Assembly: GCA_023443865.1 (NCBI GenBank)
Contig: JAEZST010000010.1
Location: 124,001 to 188,000 of the forward strand
Direction of reading: 5' to 3'
DNA length: 64,000 nt
Source: Spirochaetota bacterium
Lineage (GTDB): Bacteria; Spirochaetota; Spirochaetia; Treponematales; Treponemataceae
Made by a program: the position numbers and the translations under genes. A model generated the notes under the pieces. That model saw only the letters and a program-made list of their open reading frames with translations, ran no database searches and was not told the DNA's origin. Positions 8,220 to 16,264 of this stretch are shown here, in pieces; the stretch's first letter is position 1, and every line of letters starts with the position of its first letter.

Positions 8220-8588
8220 TTACATCTGCAGTTTCAACTTCACGGAATACGGTTCGGCGGTCCAGTCGCGTTTTATTTCCATGGTCAGGTCAAGGTCCGC
8301 GGTGCCCTTGGTAAAGACGTAGCTTCGTTCGGCCTCGTCGCAGCGGAACGAGAACGTCACGCCGGTCAGTTTCGCGTCTACCGCGAAATCCTTGATCTTG
8401 TCCTTAAAATCGAAAACCACGGCGCCTTGGGCGTCGAGAACGCGAATCGAGTCGGCGCCGATTTCCCAGGTGGCGGCCCAGTTTGAATCGACCCATTTCC
8501 CCTTAGGCAACTTGCTTAGGTCGGGCGATTGGGCGAAGGCGACGGCGGCGGCGAGAAGCGCGGCCAGAATGAATAACGCTTTTTTCAC
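8220..8588 (-). CDS. Small secreted beta-rich protein of unknown function
   Basis: A protein of 122 residues starting at GTG 8588, chosen because GGAGG lies at the proper distance before it; an in-frame ATG at 8600 sits inside that site. A signal peptide KKALFILAALLAAAVAFAQ with cleavage after AFA is followed by about 100 residues of alternating hydrophobic pattern beginning LPKGKWVDSNWAATWEIG. This suggests a small beta-barrel or lipocalin-like fold, but I do not recognise a family. It is convergent with the C_GCAxxG_C_C gene and lies downstream of the oadB-oadG pair behind a hairpin. It is predicted periplasmic. Confidence 0.6.
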   Translation of the reverse strand: MKKALFILAALLAAAVAFAQSPDLSKLPKGKWVDSNWAATWEIGADSIRVLDAQGAVVFDFKDKIKDFAVDAKLTGVTFSFRCDEAERSYVFTKGTADLDLTMEIKRDWTAEPYSVKLKLQM

Positions 8589-8650
8589 GGGTTCCTCCAT
8601 ATTCGAATCGGGATGAATTGTCCTTAAGTCTAAAGGATGGCCCGGAAAAA

Positions 8651-8685
8651 GGCAATAAGGGCGGCCCGCGCGTTTTGGGGCCGCC
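8651..8685 (-). terminator. Candidate terminator after oadB-oadG
   Basis: GGCGGCCC (8660-8667) pairs with GGGCCGCC (8678-8685) in an 8-bp stem. On the minus strand a T-containing run follows only after a short gap, so efficiency is uncertain. Confidence 0.45.
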
Positions 8686-8708
8686 GTGACTCGGCAGGGG
8701 CGTCGGTA

Positions 8709-8849
8709 TCAGCCTTTTTTTCCGCCTAACTTTCTGGCGACGATTTGGAAATAACGCACGATGACGATCATCACTCCCATGAAAACGAAGAGAACGGCCA
8801 TTCCCGCGGCCAATAGGGCCAATCCCTGTTTTAATGCTTCCGAATCCAT
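8709..8849 (-). CDS. OadG-like small membrane subunit of Na+-pumping decarboxylase
   Basis: A 46-residue protein made of one hydrophobic helix (about 9-31, GLALLAAGMAVLFVFMGVMI) followed by a basic tail VRYFQIVARKLGGKKG. This is the layout of OadG/MmdD gamma/delta subunits, which anchor and assemble the biotin-dependent decarboxylase. AAGGAG lies 9 nt before the ATG. It sits 26 bp downstream of oadB on the same strand. It is shorter than typical OadG (about 80 residues) because it lacks the usual C-terminal metal/biotin-interacting tail. Identification rests on topology and context more than on sequence. Confidence 0.7.
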   Translation of the reverse strand: MDSEALKQGLALLAAGMAVLFVFMGVMIVIVRYFQIVARKLGGKKG

Positions 8850-8875
8850 AATCGAAATCTCCTTAGTTTAGCTGA

Positions 8876-10018
8876 TCAATGGGCTAACAGGGGCACCAGG
8901 GCGAGGAGGAGTCCTCCCGCGATGACCGAGCCGAGCTGCCCGGATACGTTGGCGCTCACGGCGTGCATCAGTATGATATTCGAGGGATCGTCCCTCAGCG
9001 CCATCTTCTGGATTACCCGGCTGGACATGGGAAAGGCGGAAATGCCGCACGCCCCGATCATCGGATTGATCTTTTTGGCCTTTGGAAGGAAAAGGTTCAC
9101 GAGCTTGGCGAAGAGCACGCCGCCGGCGGTATTGATTATGAAAGCCACGAGGCCCAGGGCAAGAATGCTCAGGGTTTGAAGGCGAAGGAAGGCCTCGGCG
9201 CGCATGGAGGCCGCCACGCTTATGCCGAGAAGGAGCGTGACGATATTCGCCATCTCGTTTTGGGCCGTCGAGGAAAGCTTCGCCAGCACTCCGCATTCTC
9301 GGATCAGGTTGCCGAACATCAAAAAGCCGATGAGGGGCGCGCCCATGGGAACCAGAACGCAGGACACGACGGTCACGATTACGGGAAAGCTGATGGTGAC
9401 CGCTTTGGGAATGTCGTGGTCTTCCGCTGTCATTCTTATAAGCCGCTCTTTTTTCGAGGTGAGGGCGCGCACCACCGGGGGCTGAATGATGGGAACCAGG
9501 GACATATAGGAGTAGGCGACCACCATGATCGGGCCCAGGAGCTCCTCGGCGAATTGTTTGGTCACGATGATGGTGGTCGGTCCGTCCGCGGCGCCGATCA
9601 CGCCGATGCAGGCGGCTTCCCTCAGGTCATACCCCAGGGCCAGGGCGATGATTACCGTGACGAAGATCCCCAAATGCGCCGCGGCGCCGAAAAGCATGAG
9701 CCAGGGCCGTTGAAAAAGGGGCCCGAAGTCGATCATGGCGCCCACTCCGACGAAAATCAATAACGGAAACACTTCCGAAAGAATGCCGGCGTTGAAGAGT
9801 GTCTGCAAAATGCCCGGTTCGCCGTACATTTCCCAGACCGTGGCCAGGGGAAGGTTGATCAGAATGGCCCCGAACCCGATGGGCAGCAGGAGCATGGGCT
9901 CATAGTCCTTCGCGATGGCGAGCCAGATGAGGAATGCCCCTATGGCATACATGGTGACTTCCTTCCATCCGATGGAGAGAAGGCCGCTTATGAAAAAATC
10001 GAGAATTTCACCGGTCAT
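8876..10018 (-). CDS. oadB: Sodium-translocating decarboxylase beta subunit
   Basis: A 380-residue polytopic membrane protein of the OadB/GcdB/MmdB family, which couples decarboxylation of carboxybiotin to Na+ export. Hallmarks are GAADGPTTIIVTKQFAEELL and SYMSLVPIIQPPVVRALTSK in the middle, which hold the conserved Asp and Ser/Tyr of the ion path, and GACGISAFPMSSRVIQKMAL near the end. About nine to eleven hydrophobic segments are visible. No alpha (carboxyltransferase) subunit or biotin carrier is in the window, so oxaloacetate versus another substrate cannot be decided. The OadG-like gene follows directly; the hydrogenase operon upstream is separated by a terminator. Confidence 0.9.
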   Translation of the reverse strand: MTGEILDFFISGLLSIGWKEVTMYAIGAFLIWLAIAKDYEPMLLLPIGFGAILINLPLATVWEMYGEPGILQTLFNAGILSEVFPLLIFVGVGAMIDFGPLFQRPWLMLFGAAAHLGIFVTVIIALALGYDLREAACIGVIGAADGPTTIIVTKQFAEELLGPIMVVAYSYMSLVPIIQPPVVRALTSKKERLIRMTAEDHDIPKAVTISFPVIVTVVSCVLVPMGAPLIGFLMFGNLIRECGVLAKLSSTAQNEMANIVTLLLGISVAASMRAEAFLRLQTLSILALGLVAFIINTAGGVLFAKLVNLFLPKAKKINPMIGACGISAFPMSSRVIQKMALRDDPSNIILMHAVSANVSGQLGSVIAGGLLLALVPLLAH

Positions 10019-10083
10019 GTCAGCGACTCCTTTCAGTGTTCTCCCTGAGTGTAGGGGGAGTCCGGGCCCCCGTCAATCTACCG

Positions 10084-10124
10084 AAAAAAAAGGCCGACCC
10101 TCCCTGGATGGGTCGGTCGGCCTT
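10084..10124 (-). terminator. Rho-independent terminator of the hydrogenase operon
   Basis: The stem pairs 10091-10099 with 10115-10123 (AGGCCGACC/GGTCGGCCT), and on the minus strand it is followed by eight T residues. It ends the transcript that comes through hndD. Confidence 0.85.
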
Positions 10125-10142
10125 CAGCGCGGTTTTAACCTC

Positions 10143-11885
10143 TTACTTGTACAGTTCGCGCTTCACGTAGTGGGTGTGGAGGAGGTGGTGGGCCTTCTCG
10201 GAGTTCGGCTTGGTAAGGAACTCGGTGTACACCTGCTGTACGTAGGGGTTCTTGTGGGAAACCCTGATCTCGCTCTTCGCGTCGTCGGTATAGAGGCCGG
10301 CGATGCGCTTCTCGCGAACCTCGTCGGTGGCGCCGTAGGGCTGACCGCCGCCGGCGATGCAGCCGCCGCGGCAGGCCATCACCTCGACGAAGTGGTACGG
10401 GGGCTCTTTGCCCTCGGCGATCGCGGAGCGAATGCTCTGGACCACGGGATCCACGTTGCCGAGCTGGTGCACGACTGCGATGCGGATTTCCTTGCCGTTC
10501 ACGTCTACCGCCGCTTCCTTCACGTCCTTGAGGCCGCGGGCGGGCACGTAGTTTATGTCCGCCAGTTCCTGGCCGGTGAGTACCGCGTAGGCGGTGCGGA
10601 GCGCCGCTTCCATAACGCCGCCGGTGGCGCCGAATATGGTGCCCGCGCCGGTGTACGGCCCTAAGGGATTGTCGGCCTCGGACTCCTCGCAGTTATTGAA
10701 GTCGATTCCGGCCTGCTTGATCAGGCGCGCGAGCTCGCGGGTCGTGAGCACGGAGTCCACGTCCTGGAAGCCCGAGCTCTTCATGTCGTCGTTGCGCTTG
10801 CACTCGTACTTCTTGGCGGTACAGGGCATGATGGACACGGAGAAAACCTTTGCGGGGTCGATATTGGCCTTCTGTGCCCAGTAGGTCTTGATCATGGCGC
10901 CCATCATCTGCTGGGGGCTCTTGGCGCTGGAAACGTTCGGGAGCAGGTCGTGGTAGTTCTTTTCCGCGTAGTCGACCCAGGCCGGGCAGCAGGAGGTAAA
11001 CAGCGGGATCGCGGCCTTGCCGTCCGAAAGGCGGCCGATCAGCTCGGTGCCCTCTTCCATGATGGTGAGATCGGCGGAGAAGTTGGTGTCGAACACGTAG
11101 TCGAAGCCGATCTGGCGGAGCGCGGTGTAGATCTTCTTGGTGGAGATCGATCCGGGCGCCAGGCCGAATTCCTCGCCGAGGGCCACGCGCACGGCGGGGG
11201 CGATCTGGGCGACGGTCACGGTGTCCTTCGCGTCGAGGGCGTCCCACACCTTGCGGGTCGCGTGGTCCTCGTAGATCGCGCCGACCGGGCAATGCGCCGC
11301 GCACTGGCCGCAGCGCACGCAGGGGGAATCCTCGAGGTTCGCCATGGCGGCGGGGCCGATCACGGTCTTTCCGCCGCGGGCCTGGTACTCGATCGCGTTA
11401 ACCTTCTGCACTTCCTGGCATACCTGCACGCAGCGGCCGCAGTTAATGCACTTGTTGCGGTCGAACACGATCGCGGAATTGGTGCGGTCCAGGGGGCGGT
11501 CGATAATAAAGTGGTCGAACCGGATCTGGCGCAGGCCGAACTCGGCCGCGAGCGACTGTAGCTCGCACTGGTTGTTGCGGGTACAGGTGAGGCATTCCTG
11601 GGGATGGTTCGAAAGGATCAGCTCGAGCACCGTGCGGCGCGCCTTGACGATCTCGGGGTCGTGGGTGATCACGCTCATGCCCTCGGTGCAGGCGGTGCAG
11701 CACGCGCGGATCATGCGCGGCGTGCCTTCCATGCGCACGATGCAGATGCCGCAGGAAGCCCACGCGGGAAGGTCCGCGTTAAAGCAGAGCGAGGGGATCT
11801 TCACGTTCGCGAGCTTCGCGGCCGCGAGAATCGTGGTTCCTTCGGCCACCTGGACCGGTTTTCCGTTTATTTTAACGTTGATCAT
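10143..11885 (-). CDS. hndD: [FeFe]-hydrogenase catalytic subunit
   Basis: A 580-residue group A [FeFe] hydrogenase. It has an N-terminal [2Fe-2S] domain (Cys34, 45, 48 and 62/63), a His-Cys3 [4Fe-4S] motif (His94, Cys98, 101, 107), two [4Fe-4S] clusters (Cys146/149/152/156 and 189/192/195/199) and the H-cluster. H-cluster motifs are FTSCCPAW with Cys299/300, IMPCTAKKYE with Cys355, and EVMACRGGCIAGGGQP with Cys505/509. All expected ligands are present, so it should be active. It is the last gene of the Hnd operon and, with HndA and HndC, forms the NAD(P)-linked, probably electron-bifurcating enzyme. The HydEFG maturases are not in the window. Confidence 0.95.
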   Translation of the reverse strand: MINVKINGKPVQVAEGTTILAAAKLANVKIPSLCFNADLPAWASCGICIVRMEGTPRMIRACCTACTEGMSVITHDPEIVKARRTVLELILSNHPQECLTCTRNNQCELQSLAAEFGLRQIRFDHFIIDRPLDRTNSAIVFDRNKCINCGRCVQVCQEVQKVNAIEYQARGGKTVIGPAAMANLEDSPCVRCGQCAAHCPVGAIYEDHATRKVWDALDAKDTVTVAQIAPAVRVALGEEFGLAPGSISTKKIYTALRQIGFDYVFDTNFSADLTIMEEGTELIGRLSDGKAAIPLFTSCCPAWVDYAEKNYHDLLPNVSSAKSPQQMMGAMIKTYWAQKANIDPAKVFSVSIMPCTAKKYECKRNDDMKSSGFQDVDSVLTTRELARLIKQAGIDFNNCEESEADNPLGPYTGAGTIFGATGGVMEAALRTAYAVLTGQELADINYVPARGLKDVKEAAVDVNGKEIRIAVVHQLGNVDPVVQSIRSAIAEGKEPPYHFVEVMACRGGCIAGGGQPYGATDEVREKRIAGLYTDDAKSEIRVSHKNPYVQQVYTEFLTKPNSEKAHHLLHTHYVKRELYK

Positions 11886-11906
11886 GGTAATTCGTTACTC
11901 CTTAGC

Positions 11907-13688
11907 TCACATCTTGTCGATGGCGTGGAACTTACAGGTGTTGAAGCACTCGCCGCACTTGAGACACTTGGACTGGTCAATGACGTGTTTGGCTTTCTTC
12001 TCGCCGGTAATGCAGTCCGCCGGGCACTTCCTGGCGCAGGCGCCGCAGCCGATGCACTTGTCGTTGATCGAGAAGGTCACCAGGTGCTTGCACTTGCCGG
12101 AAGCGCACTTCTTGTCCTGGATATGGGCGATATACTCGGCCTCGAACTTGCGGATGGTCGAAAGGGTCGGGTTCGGCGCGGACTGTCCGAGGGCGCACAG
12201 GGAGCTCTTCTGCATGGCGAAGCCGATTTCCTTCATCTTGTTCAGGTCTTCCATGGTGCCGTTTCCGCGGGAAATCTTCTCGAGGATGGCGTGGATCTGC
12301 CGGGTTCCGATGCGGCAGGGCGAGCACTTGCCGCAGGATTCTTCCACGCAGAACTCCATGTAGAACTTGGACACGTCGATCACGCAGTCGTCCTCGTCCA
12401 TGACGATCATGCCGCCGGAGCCCATCATGGAGCCGAGCATCTGAAGTCCCTTGAAGTCGATCGGGGTGTCCAGGGCTTCCTCGGTGATGATTCCGCCAGA
12501 GGGACCGCCGGTCTGTACGCCCTTGAACTTCTTGCCGCCCTTTATGCCGCCGCCGATGTCGAAAATGATCTCGCGGAGGGTGGTTCCCATGGGAACTTCC
12601 ACGAGGCCGGAGTTCTTCACCTTACCGGTGAGCGCGAAAACCTTGGTTCCCTTGGAGTCCTCGGTACCGATCTTGGCGAACCAAGCCGCTCCCTTATTGA
12701 GGATCACGGGGATATTCGCCCAGGTTTCCACGTTGTTGATGATCGTGGGCTTGCCCCAAAGGCCGGACTGGGCCGGGAACGGGGGCTTCGGGGTGGGCAT
12801 GCCGCGCTTTCCCTCAATGGAACGGAGGAGGGCGGTCTCTTCGCCGCAGACGAAGGCGCCCGCGCCGAGGCGGATCTCGATGTCGAAATCGAAGCCCGAG
12901 CCGAGGATGTTCTTGCCCAGGAGGCCGGCCTCGCGGGCCTGGTTCAGGGCGATCTTGAGGCGGTCCACGGCGAGGGGATACTCGGCGCGGATGTACACGA
13001 AGCCCTGGTTGGCCCCGATGGCCTTTCCGCAGATCGCCATGGACTCGATCACCGAGTGGGGGTCGCCCTCGATGGTGGAGCGGTCCATGTAGGCGCCCGG
13101 GTCGCCCTCGTCGGCGTTGCAGACCACGAACTTCTGGTCGCCTGAGGCCCTTAGGCCCGCTTCCCACTTGAGACCGGTGGGGAACCCGGCGCCGCCGCGG
13201 CCGCGGAGGCCGGAAGCCTTCACCTCGTCAACGATCTGCTGGGGGGTAAGCTGGAAGAGCGCCTTTTCGAGGGCCAGGTAGCCGTCGCGGGCGATGTATT
13301 CGTTCAGGTCCTCGGGGTTGATCACGCCGCAGTTGCGCAAGACCACGCGAAGCTGCTTCTGGTAAAACTGGATCTCGCCGGAGTCGGAAATATCCTTCTT
13401 TTCCTTGTTGTAAAGGAGGCGGGTAACCTCGCGGCCCTTCACGATCTGCTCGGCGATAATGTCCTTGGCGTCTTCGGGCTTCACTTCTACGTAGAAGGAA
13501 TCCTCGGGGAGGACTTTTACGATGGGGCCTTTTTCGCAGAAGCCGAAACAGCCGGTCTTGACGATCTGGACCTGGTCGATCATACCCGCGGCCTTCGCCT
13601 CGGTCATCAGGTTGTTGTATATCCCGTCGGCGTTGCTCGACTCGCAGCCCGTACCGCCGCACACCAGGATGTAGTGATTGTATGCCAT
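11907..13688 (-). CDS. hndC: Hydrogenase NADH-binding flavoprotein subunit (NuoF-like)
   Basis: A 593-residue subunit that binds FMN, NAD(P)H and several Fe-S clusters. Order: a thioredoxin-like [2Fe-2S] domain with CGGTGCESS and KTGCFGFCEKGP (residues 10-60), the NuoF core with GLRGRGGAGFPTGLKW and NADEGDPGAYMDRS, the NADH site FVCGEETALLRSIEGKRGMP, an SLBB segment, the [4Fe-4S] motif ESCGKCSPCRIG, and a C-terminal ferredoxin pair (CIGCGACARKCP and CLKCGECFNTCK). This architecture is that of HydB/HndC in bifurcating hydrogenases. It lies 21 bp upstream of hndD. Confidence 0.95.
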   Translation of the reverse strand: MAYNHYILVCGGTGCESSNADGIYNNLMTEAKAAGMIDQVQIVKTGCFGFCEKGPIVKVLPEDSFYVEVKPEDAKDIIAEQIVKGREVTRLLYNKEKKDISDSGEIQFYQKQLRVVLRNCGVINPEDLNEYIARDGYLALEKALFQLTPQQIVDEVKASGLRGRGGAGFPTGLKWEAGLRASGDQKFVVCNADEGDPGAYMDRSTIEGDPHSVIESMAICGKAIGANQGFVYIRAEYPLAVDRLKIALNQAREAGLLGKNILGSGFDFDIEIRLGAGAFVCGEETALLRSIEGKRGMPTPKPPFPAQSGLWGKPTIINNVETWANIPVILNKGAAWFAKIGTEDSKGTKVFALTGKVKNSGLVEVPMGTTLREIIFDIGGGIKGGKKFKGVQTGGPSGGIITEEALDTPIDFKGLQMLGSMMGSGGMIVMDEDDCVIDVSKFYMEFCVEESCGKCSPCRIGTRQIHAILEKISRGNGTMEDLNKMKEIGFAMQKSSLCALGQSAPNPTLSTIRKFEAEYIAHIQDKKCASGKCKHLVTFSINDKCIGCGACARKCPADCITGEKKAKHVIDQSKCLKCGECFNTCKFHAIDKM

Positions 13689-13702
13689 GTATCCGCCTCT
13701 CC

Positions 13703-14098
13703 TTACTTTTTCAGGATATCCGCCGCGGGGCGGTCGAGAATCCTGTCATTGAGCAGCTCTTTCTTGAGAATGTGCTTCTCCACGATTTCCTTGGCCGCGG
13801 CGGCGTCCACCCGGCCGTAAATGATGGTGGGCATGCCGGCCATCACGACCTCGACGGTGGGCTCGTTGTGGCACAGGCCCATGCATCCTGTCTGGCGGAT
13901 CGAAACGTCCCCGCCCATTCCCTTCTCGTCCAGCGCCTTCGCGAAGGCGGAGAGGGTATCCTTGGCGCCCGCGGCGATACCGCAGGTACCCATTCCGACG
14001 ATAACCTGGGCTTGCTTGCCTTCCGTATCGCGTTTCTTGATCTGCGCCTGGGTGCTTTCCCTAAGCTTTCGCAGGTCTTCGAGGGACATCTTGGCCAT
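13703..14098 (-). CDS. hndB: Hydrogenase-associated [2Fe-2S] ferredoxin-like subunit
   Basis: A 131-residue HndB-type protein with a thioredoxin-like fold. A helical N-terminus (EDLRKLRESTQAQI) leads into VGMGTCGIAAGA with Cys39 and TGCMGLCHNEP with Cys72 and Cys76. Only these three cysteines fall in cluster positions, so either the site uses another ligand or the cluster is unusual. HndB proteins occur in four-gene hnd operons, where they are thought to help electron transfer between HndA and HndC. It sits between the lone HATPase and hndC. Confidence 0.85.
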   Translation of the reverse strand: MAKMSLEDLRKLRESTQAQIKKRDTEGKQAQVIVGMGTCGIAAGAKDTLSAFAKALDEKGMGGDVSIRQTGCMGLCHNEPTVEVVMAGMPTIIYGRVDAAAAKEIVEKHILKKELLNDRILDRPAADILKK

Positions 14099-14099
14099 A

Positions 14100-14696
14100 T
14101 CATTCCTCCATTAAGCTTTCGATAAATTGGCCCAGGAGCACTATCGCGTTGGCGTCGTAAAAGCCGCCTTCCTCCGCGAGCCCCAAGGCTTCGAGCAATT
14201 CCGACCGCAACACGGTAAATTCGACCGTCCCGCTTCCGCCTTGCCCCTCTTTCCGGTACGCGATTTCCATCTCGTACCGGCCGTCGAAGGTCAAAACGTG
14301 CCGAAAAAACCCTGACACGTCGCCCACCGGCGGCGTATCGATATTCGTCAGGTCGAACCGGCATTCCACGCGGGTTCCCGGATGTTCCGTTTCCCCGGCG
14401 CCGGACGTTCCCGCCTTGCGCGATTCGATCTTCCAGAAGCCGCCGGTACTTTCGGCGGTCTGGATCAAGAACGGGATACCGAGGCCGATCTTGCGCCCGG
14501 GATGCTTTATCCCGTCGGTATAGAACGGATCGGTCGCCCGCGCGAGCTCTTCCTCCGACATCCCCTTGCCGTTGTCTTCAATGGCGAGGGAAATCGCGGA
14601 AGTTCCCGCTTCCATGCGTACCTTCACGAAATCCGCGCCCGCCTCGACCGCGTTTTGGGTCAAATCGCTGAACAGATCGCAAAGGGTGTAGTGCAC
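14100..14696 (-). CDS. Stand-alone HATPase_c protein in the hydrogenase operon
   Basis: A 198-residue protein with a GHKL ATPase domain and little else. The N box is LTQNAVEAGA, the G1 box DNGKGMSEEEL, and a G2-like loop KIGLGIPFL follows. No HisKA, receiver or membrane segment is present. The start is GTG 14696, 15 nt after the hndA stop. Such ATPases are seen between hydrogenase genes in several anaerobes and resemble anti-sigma or serine kinases more than histidine kinases. The CBS-HATPase encoded at 20259 is a second member of this type. A regulatory role for hydrogenase expression is plausible but unproven. Confidence 0.75.
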   Translation of the reverse strand: MHYTLCDLFSDLTQNAVEAGADFVKVRMEAGTSAISLAIEDNGKGMSEEELARATDPFYTDGIKHPGRKIGLGIPFLIQTAESTGGFWKIESRKAGTSGAGETEHPGTRVECRFDLTNIDTPPVGDVSGFFRHVLTFDGRYEMEIAYRKEGQGGSGTVEFTVLRSELLEALGLAEEGGFYDANAIVLLGQFIESLMEE

Positions 14697-14711
14697 GGCG
14701 TCGTTGCCTTA

Positions 14712-15188
14712 TCAGGCGTTCTTGTATTTCGCGATAATCCCGTCCATCTGGTCCCGGGTCAGCTTGCCGTACACGTCGCCGTTGACGGACAACACCGGCG
14801 CCAAGCCGCAGCAGCCGATACAGCGCACGGGCTCGACTGAGAAAAGCCCGTCAGAGGTGGTGATCTCGCCCTCGCTTAAGCCCAGAAGGCTCCGGGACTC
14901 GTCGATCAGGTCCTGGCCGCCCTTCAGGTAACAGGCGGTGCCGAGACACACGGAGATCTTGTTCTTTCCCGGCTTCACGGTTTTAAAGAAAGAATAGAAC
15001 GACATGGTGCCGTATACCCGGGCCAGCGGCGTGCCGGTCCGATTCGCCACCTCGGTGGCGGCTTCGCGGGAGATAAAGCCCTGCTCTTCCTGAACCCTAT
15101 GCAGGATCATGATCAGGTTTCCGGGCTTTCCCTTCCATTCGTCGATGAATGTGTTGAGTTCCGTCGTGAACTCGCAGGCCGTCGTCAT
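14712..15188 (-). CDS. hndA: Hydrogenase NuoE-like [2Fe-2S] subunit
   Basis: A 158-residue thioredoxin-fold subunit, first gene of the hydrogenase operon. An N-terminal helical bundle (GNLIMILHRVQEEQGFISRE) is followed by the [2Fe-2S] domain with VCLGTACYLKGG and VRCIGCCGLAPVLSVNGDVYG, giving the four-cysteine C-x4-C...C-x3-C site of NuoE/HydC. It passes electrons to or from the HndC flavin subunit. The start ATG 15188 follows a G-rich stretch; the promoter lies about 55-80 nt upstream. Confidence 0.92.
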   Translation of the reverse strand: MTTACEFTTELNTFIDEWKGKPGNLIMILHRVQEEQGFISREAATEVANRTGTPLARVYGTMSFYSFFKTVKPGKNKISVCLGTACYLKGGQDLIDESRSLLGLSEGEITTSDGLFSVEPVRCIGCCGLAPVLSVNGDVYGKLTRDQMDGIIAKYKNA

Positions 15189-15220
15189 TTGTTGTAACCC
15201 CCAACTAAAACGATAAAATT

Positions 15221-15230
15221 ATATCGATAA
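15221..15230. promoter_or_regulatory. Candidate operator, proximal TATCGATA palindrome
   Basis: ATATCGATAA contains the perfect 8-bp palindrome TATCGATA. It lies just downstream of the predicted transcription start of the hydrogenase operon, at about +5 to +15, where a bound repressor would block initiation. Confidence 0.5.
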
Positions 15231-15241
15231 ATGCTTGCGCT

Positions 15242-15270
15242 ATTGTACTAATAATAACGGTTTTATTCAA
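15242..15270 (-). promoter_or_regulatory. Sigma70-like promoter of the hydrogenase operon
   Basis: On the minus strand TTGAAT (15270-15265), a 17-nt spacer, then TACAAT (15247-15242). It lies in the only AT-rich stretch upstream of hndA and is flanked on both sides by palindromes. Confidence 0.75.
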
Positions 15271-15277
15271 TGATCTT

Positions 15278-15287
15278 TTATCGATAA
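15278..15287. promoter_or_regulatory. Candidate operator, distal TTATCGATAA palindrome
   Basis: A perfect 10-bp palindrome, TTATCGATAA, 8 bp upstream of the -35 box. It shares its TATCGATAA core with the proximal site 57 bp away, so a dimeric regulator could bind both and loop over the promoter. Confidence 0.5.
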
Positions 15288-15433
15288 TAAATGTATTACT
15301 CGGGAAACAATTAATGCGGGCAAGGATGACGCAGAAGGCGAAAGGGCGGGCGAGGGCGTAAAGGCCGTAGCGGCGGCCAGAACGCCTAAGCGGGGGCGGG
15401 CGGTTGTCTGACGGTCGGTCGTTCGATTAGCCC

Positions 15434-16237
15434 TTACCAGCCCACCTCTACCGTCAGCGGGGATTCCAGCGTCAGGAGGGTTATGAGGGGTATATTGAAA
15501 ATCGCCTCGTTCCCGGCCGTTTTTACGCTGCCGGAGTCGGCCGCCGTTCCCGCGGCCCCGGCGTTTCCGTCCGCCGCGGCGATCGTGGCCGCCTTGACGG
15601 GCGAGGGGGCCTTAACGGTCAACGTGAAACGGGCCGCGCTCAGTTCGGTCGCGATAGTCTTACCGTATGCGGCGCCGATCAGGTCGCGGTATTCGCCCGC
15701 CGACATGGTTTCTCCCGTGAATACCGGGGCCATCAGTAAATCAAGGTAGTCGCGGGTGGAAACGGGCATGAGGCCGATCGCGGCCGCCACGGTCTGCCGG
15801 TTTACCGAAATCCTGAAGAGCCGTTGGCCGGGGTTTACCGATACCGCGCCGTTTAAGAAGCCGTCGGCCTTGGGAACGAGCGCGCTTACCGCCAGGGAGG
15901 CTCCTTCGGCCGTAACCGATTGCGCGCCGATTCCCGCCGCCTTAAGGCTCGCGGAGATACCGGGCGCGTCGAAAACGGAAACGGCGGTCCCTGCCGCGGA
16001 GCCGCCCGCGCCCCCGGCGCCGGAGAGCTTCCGAATCAGGCTTTCCGACGCGGGAGACAGGGTAGCGCCGAAAAGGATTCCCGCGGGATCGGCCGCGCTT
16101 ACCGGAACCGATACGGTGGCCCGGGGCGCGCAGGAAGAGAGGAAGGCCGCCGCGGCGAGAACGAATCCCGCGAGGGCGCCGACGCGACCGGTAATTTTCG
16201 GCGTATGGGCCGCCGTTCCCGAATGCCCTTGAATCAT
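15434..16237 (-). CDS. Lipoprotein of unknown function
   Basis: A 267-residue lipoprotein. A hydrophobic segment GALAGFVLAAAAFLSSCAPR ends in the lipobox LSSC, so it is probably anchored by Cys36. The mature part is rich in Ala, Gly, Ser and Thr, with a strand-rich pattern and an aromatic end (VEVGW). GGGGAGAG precedes the ATG. I do not recognise a family. The roughly 125 bp between it and the hydrogenase promoter region show nothing clear. The NlpC/P60 gene lies upstream on the same strand, 27 bp away, so they may form an envelope operon. Confidence 0.7.
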   Translation of the reverse strand: MIQGHSGTAAHTPKITGRVGALAGFVLAAAAFLSSCAPRATVSVPVSAADPAGILFGATLSPASESLIRKLSGAGGAGGSAAGTAVSVFDAPGISASLKAAGIGAQSVTAEGASLAVSALVPKADGFLNGAVSVNPGQRLFRISVNRQTVAAAIGLMPVSTRDYLDLLMAPVFTGETMSAGEYRDLIGAAYGKTIATELSAARFTLTVKAPSPVKAATIAAADGNAGAAGTAADSGSVKTAGNEAIFNIPLITLLTLESPLTVEVGW

Positions 16238-16264
16238 TGGTTTTACTCTCCCCGCGGAATCGTA

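Noticed and set aside
11604..13145. A long open frame antisense to the hydrogenase genes
   Set aside because: It is His/Gly/Val-rich, has no domain, and lies opposite two fully recognisable subunits; high GC makes such antisense frames common. The same applies to the frames opposite the chemoreceptor and ODP genes.
15189..15310. Rex-binding site upstream of the hydrogenase operon
   Set aside because: The TTGTGAA-N4-TTCACAA pattern is absent; the palindromes present have a TATCGATA core.
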